Shown piece by piece: positions 60,023-64,000 of a DNA stretch of 64,000 nt. The notes under the pieces are model-generated. The model did not search any database, was not told the DNA's origin, and saw only the letters and a program-made list of their open reading frames with translations. Where the stretch lies: contig NMRB01000589.1 in the NCBI GenBank assembly GCA_002633025.1, positions 197,158 through 261,157 on the forward strand. Direction: 5' to 3'. The position numbers were made by a program, and so were the translations under genes. This stretch comes from Notospermus geniculatus. Taxonomy: Eukaryota > Nemertea > Pilidiophora > Heteronemertea > Lineidae. Numbering within the stretch: position 1 is the stretch's first letter; every line of letters begins with the position of its first letter.

Positions 60023-60081
60023 GTCTGGCTGATGGGCCTTGGGGGACGACCTTTGATATACAACAGTCTGTTGGAGTATCG
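60023..60081 (+). other. Candidate upstream exon of the WH1-like gene
   Basis: A 59-nt segment with a good acceptor (pyrimidine-rich run ending TTTCAG at 60022) and a strong donor (GTGAGC from 60082). It lies about 0.4 kb upstream of the WH1-like coding frame on the same strand. Two frames stay open through it. A plausible downstream acceptor is CTACAG at 60442-60447. Joining there brings an in-frame TGA just before the ATG, so this exon would then be 5' UTR. A second possible acceptor (ACCAG, ending near 60519) would instead give the protein a different N-terminus. Inferred from splice signals only. Confidence 0.4.
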
Positions 60082-60498
60082 GTGAGCAGACGTCAAGAAA
60101 AACGGAATACGTTTTCTGTGCTAAATTGAGTCGGTGGTACACTACCCTCTCTCTAGAAAACATAAACAGAGTTGCAAGGTATTCGTAACGGCGAACTGGT
60201 AAAGAAACAAAGTTAAGATTCGAGATATACATTCTGAAGGAATTTGGAACGTTAGTTTTCTGTGCTTGGTCGTGGAATATGTAGTTTGCAGGTGTTATGC
60301 GATACGTTAGTGGTGGTTCTTCAGCTGTTGATGTTTAGCTAGGATCAGCCAGCTATCCTTATCAAAACCTACCCAGGTGAACGCTAACCGACTGGAGCGG
60401 GACTAGCATTCACCAGTGCTAGTGTTCTAGCCTCTGAATGTCTACAGTGAGGTATACACGACTTGTTTTTGTTTTTTCTTGCGTTGGAATTTTTCATG

Positions 60499-61689
60499 AT
60501 GGAATTAAATCGATACCAGTGGAGATTATCGCAAATTAAAGAGGAGATAGAGAATTTAGATCACAGTCTTGGCATGGATGATGATCTTCATCGCTTCAGG
60601 AATCTTACGCTTGATGGACCAGATGCGCCTGGCAGTCCCACTGGTTATAAAACAGACGGGTCAATATCTCCCATATACTGCTCCACGGATAAAGTACTGA
60701 AGAAGGAGGAGGTCATGACGGAGGAAGAGATAGCGAACGCTTCTGTCAAAAAGATAAAGGACAAGTATGATTCTTTAGAGAGAATGCAGAAACACATGGG
60801 GAAGAAACCTCTCGGTCCGCCGCCCACCGATAACGGCGTCGACTACGACTCGTTTCCCCCACCGCCGCCGATCATGTGTTTAGATTTACCGGAAATGCAA
60901 AGGATTGAGACTGCGCCGCCGATGTCGCCGACAATGGCGCCGAGTCCGCAGGCAGAGGCGTCGCTGCAGGCGGCAGTGTTTCAGCAATTCGAGGCGGCGC
61001 AAGCCATGCAAGCGCAGCAGCAGGCTGCAGAACAAGAGGAGGAGATTGAGACTGTTACAGATGAGGATATTATGCAGGTTGAGATGTTTTTCAGGAGCCA
61101 CAAGTCAAATGTGTACGTCTGTCCGGGATTAGCTAATCTCTACTTCGGGACGGCGAGACAAAACGGATCCGGGGACAACTGGCAGCTGTTTCGGACTGGT
61201 ATCCCTGTGATGGTGGTGGACAGTGGGGATGGGAGGAGACTTAGGAAGGCCCATCTGATACTGGCCGAGAAGGGCTCAGGGTTTATTCTCTGGAAGGATA
61301 ACTTAGATCATTTATCACACTTTAGGTCTGTGCACCCCAACTTTCATACAATGTTTCTGTCTAGTGATCACACGAAGCTTGCCGGGTTTAGTTACGACGA
61401 TGTCGGCGCCGCGAATGACTTCCTCGCATCGTTACAAAATGTCATGTCCGATCCTTCTGACGAACTCTTCAATATGTCGAAGAAAAAGAAAAAGAAGGAA
61501 AAGAAACAGAAACAAAAATACAAAGCACCAAAGAAAACAGACATTTCGCAGCCATGTTGTTTTGTTCACGTGACCAAGTTAGAACGGTCAGATCGAGAGA
61601 GCTATGGCGGCGTGCCGGTGCCGCCTGCGAATACGGACACTGTGGAACGAGGTAGGAATTACGTCACGATGCGAGCCACGCCTAAATAA
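60499..61689 (+). CDS. WH1/EVH1-like and CRIB-like domain protein (Rho-effector-like), 396 aa
   Basis: The best gene in the window: an uninterrupted frame of 396 codons ending in TAA. An in-frame TGA at 60448 closes it upstream. Two adjacent ATGs lie at 60496 and 60499; the second is chosen because it has A at -3 and G at +4. Residues about 5-24 look like a short coiled coil (RYQWRLSQIKEEIENL). Residues 105-155 are proline-rich (GPPP, PPPPP) and 147-185 are Q/A/E-rich. Residues about 190-320 resemble a WH1/EVH1 fold: a GIPVMVV strand, a GFILWKD strand, NFHTMFLSSD, then the closing helix AANDFLASLQNVM. Residues 327-347 are strongly basic (a six-lysine run). ISQPCCFVH at 349-357 fits the start of a CRIB motif (I-S-x-P-x2-F-x-H), but the following H-x-G is replaced. 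WASP proteins have the order WH1, basic, CRIB and work in actin control, so a Rho/Rac/Cdc42-linked cytoskeletal role is inferred. No VCA tail is seen. Whether this is the whole protein or a long last exon is unresolved. Confidence 0.85.
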   Translation: MELNRYQWRLSQIKEEIENLDHSLGMDDDLHRFRNLTLDGPDAPGSPTGYKTDGSISPIYCSTDKVLKKEEVMTEEEIANASVKKIKDKYDSLERMQKHMGKKPLGPPPTDNGVDYDSFPPPPPIMCLDLPEMQRIETAPPMSPTMAPSPQAEASLQAAVFQQFEAAQAMQAQQQAAEQEEEIETVTDEDIMQVEMFFRSHKSNVYVCPGLANLYFGTARQNGSGDNWQLFRTGIPVMVVDSGDGRRLRKAHLILAEKGSGFILWKDNLDHLSHFRSVHPNFHTMFLSSDHTKLAGFSYDDVGAANDFLASLQNVMSDPSDELFNMSKKKKKKEKKQKQKYKAPKKTDISQPCCFVHVTKLERSDRESYGGVPVPPANTDTVERGRNYVTMRATPK

Positions 61690-62253
61690 GGAAGTCGGTC
61701 AAGATAAGTCCGTAACAAGTGGATGTTCTTTCGATATTTTCATTCAGGAGATGTACTGTGTGAGACGTGAACAGTAATTCTCGGATGGCAAAGCTGTGAT
61801 TTTAGGTGTGTTTTCTAGCTGTTGGAACTTTAAAAGTGTCGGGTTCGACGACCCAAAAGGCTGGAATACTCAAACTGTTGTAGAACAAGCATGACAAGTG
61901 CGACCACTTGCCGCCGGGTCGGTTTAGTACGTTGACTGGAGGATGTTTTAAATGTACTTAGGACCGTCTTGACCCAGTACGCCTGCAAGGCTGCGACTGA
62001 AATGGCGTCTTTCGGACCTGGCATGGGACCGAGGTGCAATAGTTGTGGAATATATAATAATACCCCGATATTTTCTCAGAGAGATTACTTCAGAGTGTGA
62101 CACAACATTTCGTAAGGTGACACTCGGAGGATTAGATACTAATCTGTCGTGTTGGCATCCCTTGGTAGAGTGGATTTGGTTGGTTAATATGGCTGTGTTC
62201 TGTTGGATTTGATTGGGTCACACAGCGAGGGGTGGACACGTTTAAACTACACT
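61690..62253 (+). other. Probable 3' UTR and downstream spacer of the WH1-like gene
   Basis: Non-coding sequence between the TAA stop and the foldback element at 62254. No AATAAA polyadenylation signal is seen between the stop and the window end. The 3' end of the transcript therefore cannot be placed, and the message may run into the foldback element. Confidence 0.35.
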
Positions 62254-62687
62254 TCATTCCACATCCGATTGGCGCGAGGTTTTCAGCCGATATCTCCGCA
62301 ACGGCTGGGTCAAAATTGACATACCATACATCAATTGACTTGTCTTTCTTGTCGGTATCTTTCTGCTATCTTCATTTTTCGCGTAAGGCCGACATAACGG
62401 ATCCCTTTCTTAAAACCCATTTTATTTCGCCATGGTGTTCAGTGCAGTTTACACGTGCGCAATGCATTGCGCCATTTCAAAATGGCCGCCATTTCGGCCG
62501 TAAGCACGAACTGTGATTGGTGAATTGAAAGAACTTTTCTCTGTCACGTTTTTTTTGGAAAATGACAACGATGATGGCTGTACCGGCAAGAACGATGAAT
62601 CGATTGACATATGTTTCGTCAAATTTGACCCAGCCGTTGCGGAGCTATCGTTCATAAACCTCGCGCCACTCAAAAGTAGAATGGAGG
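62254..62687. mobile_element. Long foldback element, family GTGGCGCGAGGTTTAT (copy 2)
   Basis: Same structure as 50091-50522 with scattered differences; ends CATTCCACATCC and GTAGAATGGAG. It starts about 0.56 kb after the stop codon of the WH1-like gene, so it may be transcribed in that gene's 3' UTR. Confidence 0.75.
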
Positions 62688-63309
62688 TGGTCCAGGGAGG
62701 TTAGTCCCCTGGTCGAACCTCGTGTTCTTGGCGGTACAACATGGACCTTTAGCAAGGTTCGTTTGGAAGATATGTTGTACATGTTTTAACAGGTTCGAAC
62801 CATGAATGCCTGACGCTCCCGTGCAAAGGGGTCGGCCAGGCAGGTGGACGCAAACGAAATTTGGTCTTTGCGGGGGGTGTTAGGTTTATGCGTCGTCGTC
62901 ATTCTCGTATGACGAATTCAGAGTGTCCCGGTTGTAAATAGACTGCGCATGCGTGTGATACCGCACGGAATGGTAGTGTACATAGAGAAAGAGATTATGA
63001 TAGGTACCCAGATTCTAATTTTATACCGAATCGTTGGATCTGAGGCAAATTTTAGTCAGTCACTAGGTTTGAGCAGCCTTTTGCATTTATTTTAGAGTTT
63101 TTAGAGTTAAAGAACACAGTATGCTGATACGAGTGAAGTTGAGTAGTAATTTTCTTCTGTTATACGGCCTAATTTAAATCAATGAGCTCGTGTCTTGACT
63201 GATCAATGGGGAAATTTTTTTTTGGGGGGGGGGGTATACTAAACGCTTTCGCCACGGCGCTGGCTGATGGAACGATGCCGAAATGTTCACCGTCTTTTTG
63301 CACAGATTA

Positions 63310-63425
63310 TGACGTAGTACGCATAGGAAGTCAACGTAGACATGTGGTGACGTAGTACGCATTAGGAAGTCAACGTACGGTACAGGTAGACTTGTGGTGA
63401 CGAAGTACGCATCGGAAGTCGACGT
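63310..63425 (+). repeat. Three tandem units of about 45 bp
   Basis: GACGTAGTACGCATAGGAAG-TCAACGT...GTGGT is repeated three times with small changes (63311, 63351, 63400). Confidence 0.75.
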
Positions 63426-63710
63426 CTGCGGACTGCACGCATAGGCCTACTATGGCGGAGATCGACTAGGCCTAGTATTCCGACACGGCATCTTCCTTCA
63501 GCCGACTTTGTCCAGCGTTTCCACCACGAGATCGACACCCTTTTATTTGAATCAAGGACATTGATGAGGTTTGAGTAATTGGCTTATTGGCTGAGATTAG
63601 TCACGTGACGAGGGACAATTCTTTCTGTATTTGATGGTGCTGTTTTGTTTTGTAACTGAAGGGAATTCAAGCTATGCCTGCCAATCTTTAGTGTTGTAGT
63701 TCTTTGATGC

Positions 63711-63745
63711 TTGGAGGAATTATATTGACAATATAATTCCTCCAA
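63711..63745. mobile_element. 35-bp TTGGAGG...CCTCCAA palindrome with 9-bp direct repeats
   Basis: The same first 14 bases (TTGGAGGAATTATA) as the unit at 49234, with the inverted arm at the other end. It is flanked by CTTTGATGC (63702-63710) and GTTTGATGC (63746-63754): nine bases with one mismatch, or eight exact. Different flanking words at each locus indicate independent insertions. Confidence 0.7.
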
Positions 63746-64000
63746 GTTTGATGCAAGTGGCTGCCTTTCGGTGGTCCCACTCACGCAGTGACAAGCCTGA
63801 TTGGAAAACGTTCCTTTGCATTGTCCTGAAGTTGCCTACACCAACGTCGGGAAATGTTTGATGTAAGAAGACGGACGTTTGTCGAAAGATGGGTGGGAAG
63901 CGGGTGGTTGGCATCGAGGGACCGTCAGGCAAGGTCTTTTGGCGTAATTTACAGTAGGGCAGCGGCGTTGTACGTGTAGGTCGAGGCTAGATGGAATAAT

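Noticed and set aside
60463-60498. N-terminal extension MFLFFLALEFF upstream of the WH1-like gene
   Set aside because: It begins at TTG, not ATG, in a eukaryotic context; the T-rich stretch looks more like UTR or a pyrimidine tract.
21-64000. CRISPR arrays, operons, bacterial promoters
   Set aside because: The repeats are inverted-repeat transposons and microsatellites; gene structure is eukaryotic.

Overview
This is animal nuclear DNA, most likely from a marine invertebrate. The gene structures look spliced (GT/AG signals, a Kozak-type start). A tRNA-derived SINE and many small inverted-repeat transposons fill the window, and the words TAGGCCTA and TACATGTA recur throughout. I favour a deuterostome such as an echinoderm, hemichordate or lancelet, but no marker gene fixes this.

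Layout. 1-8098: unique left flank with nested miniature transposons, one candidate first exon on the minus strand (2045-2167) and a SINE at about 7786-8072. 8099-26656 (copy A) and 26657-44585 (copy B): an approximately 18 kb segment present twice, head to tail, with a gap-free junction. No convincing protein-coding gene was found in either copy. Each copy carries transposon insertions that the other lacks, so each is the empty-site control for the other. 44586-60000: unique flank with two well-formed candidate exons (45018-45196, 46531-46619), more inverted-repeat elements and a 2.28 kb CACTG-ended element (54196-56477). 60023-61689: the one convincing gene. It encodes a 396-residue protein with an N-terminal helix, a proline-rich stretch, a WH1/EVH1-like domain, a polybasic run and a degenerate CRIB motif, which is the domain order of WASP-type Rho-effector proteins. 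61690-64000: its 3' side, another long foldback element and short tandem repeats.

The main interest lies in the mobile DNA. (1) A tiny palindromic family with ends TTGG...CCAA, only 34-41 bp long, sits at three loci (four units), each unit flanked by 9-bp direct repeats. (2) A 277-330 bp family occurs three times, each copy with a different perfect 8-bp target duplication. (3) A foldback element whose arms are tandem arrays of a 13-14 bp repeat is inserted in the centre of another palindrome. (4) There are two CACTG-ended elements with subterminal repeats. The tandem duplication may be real, or it may be two haplotypes assembled end to end. Assembly gaps at 13076-13115, 20347, 36981-37540, 40181 and 59355 have unreliable sizes.
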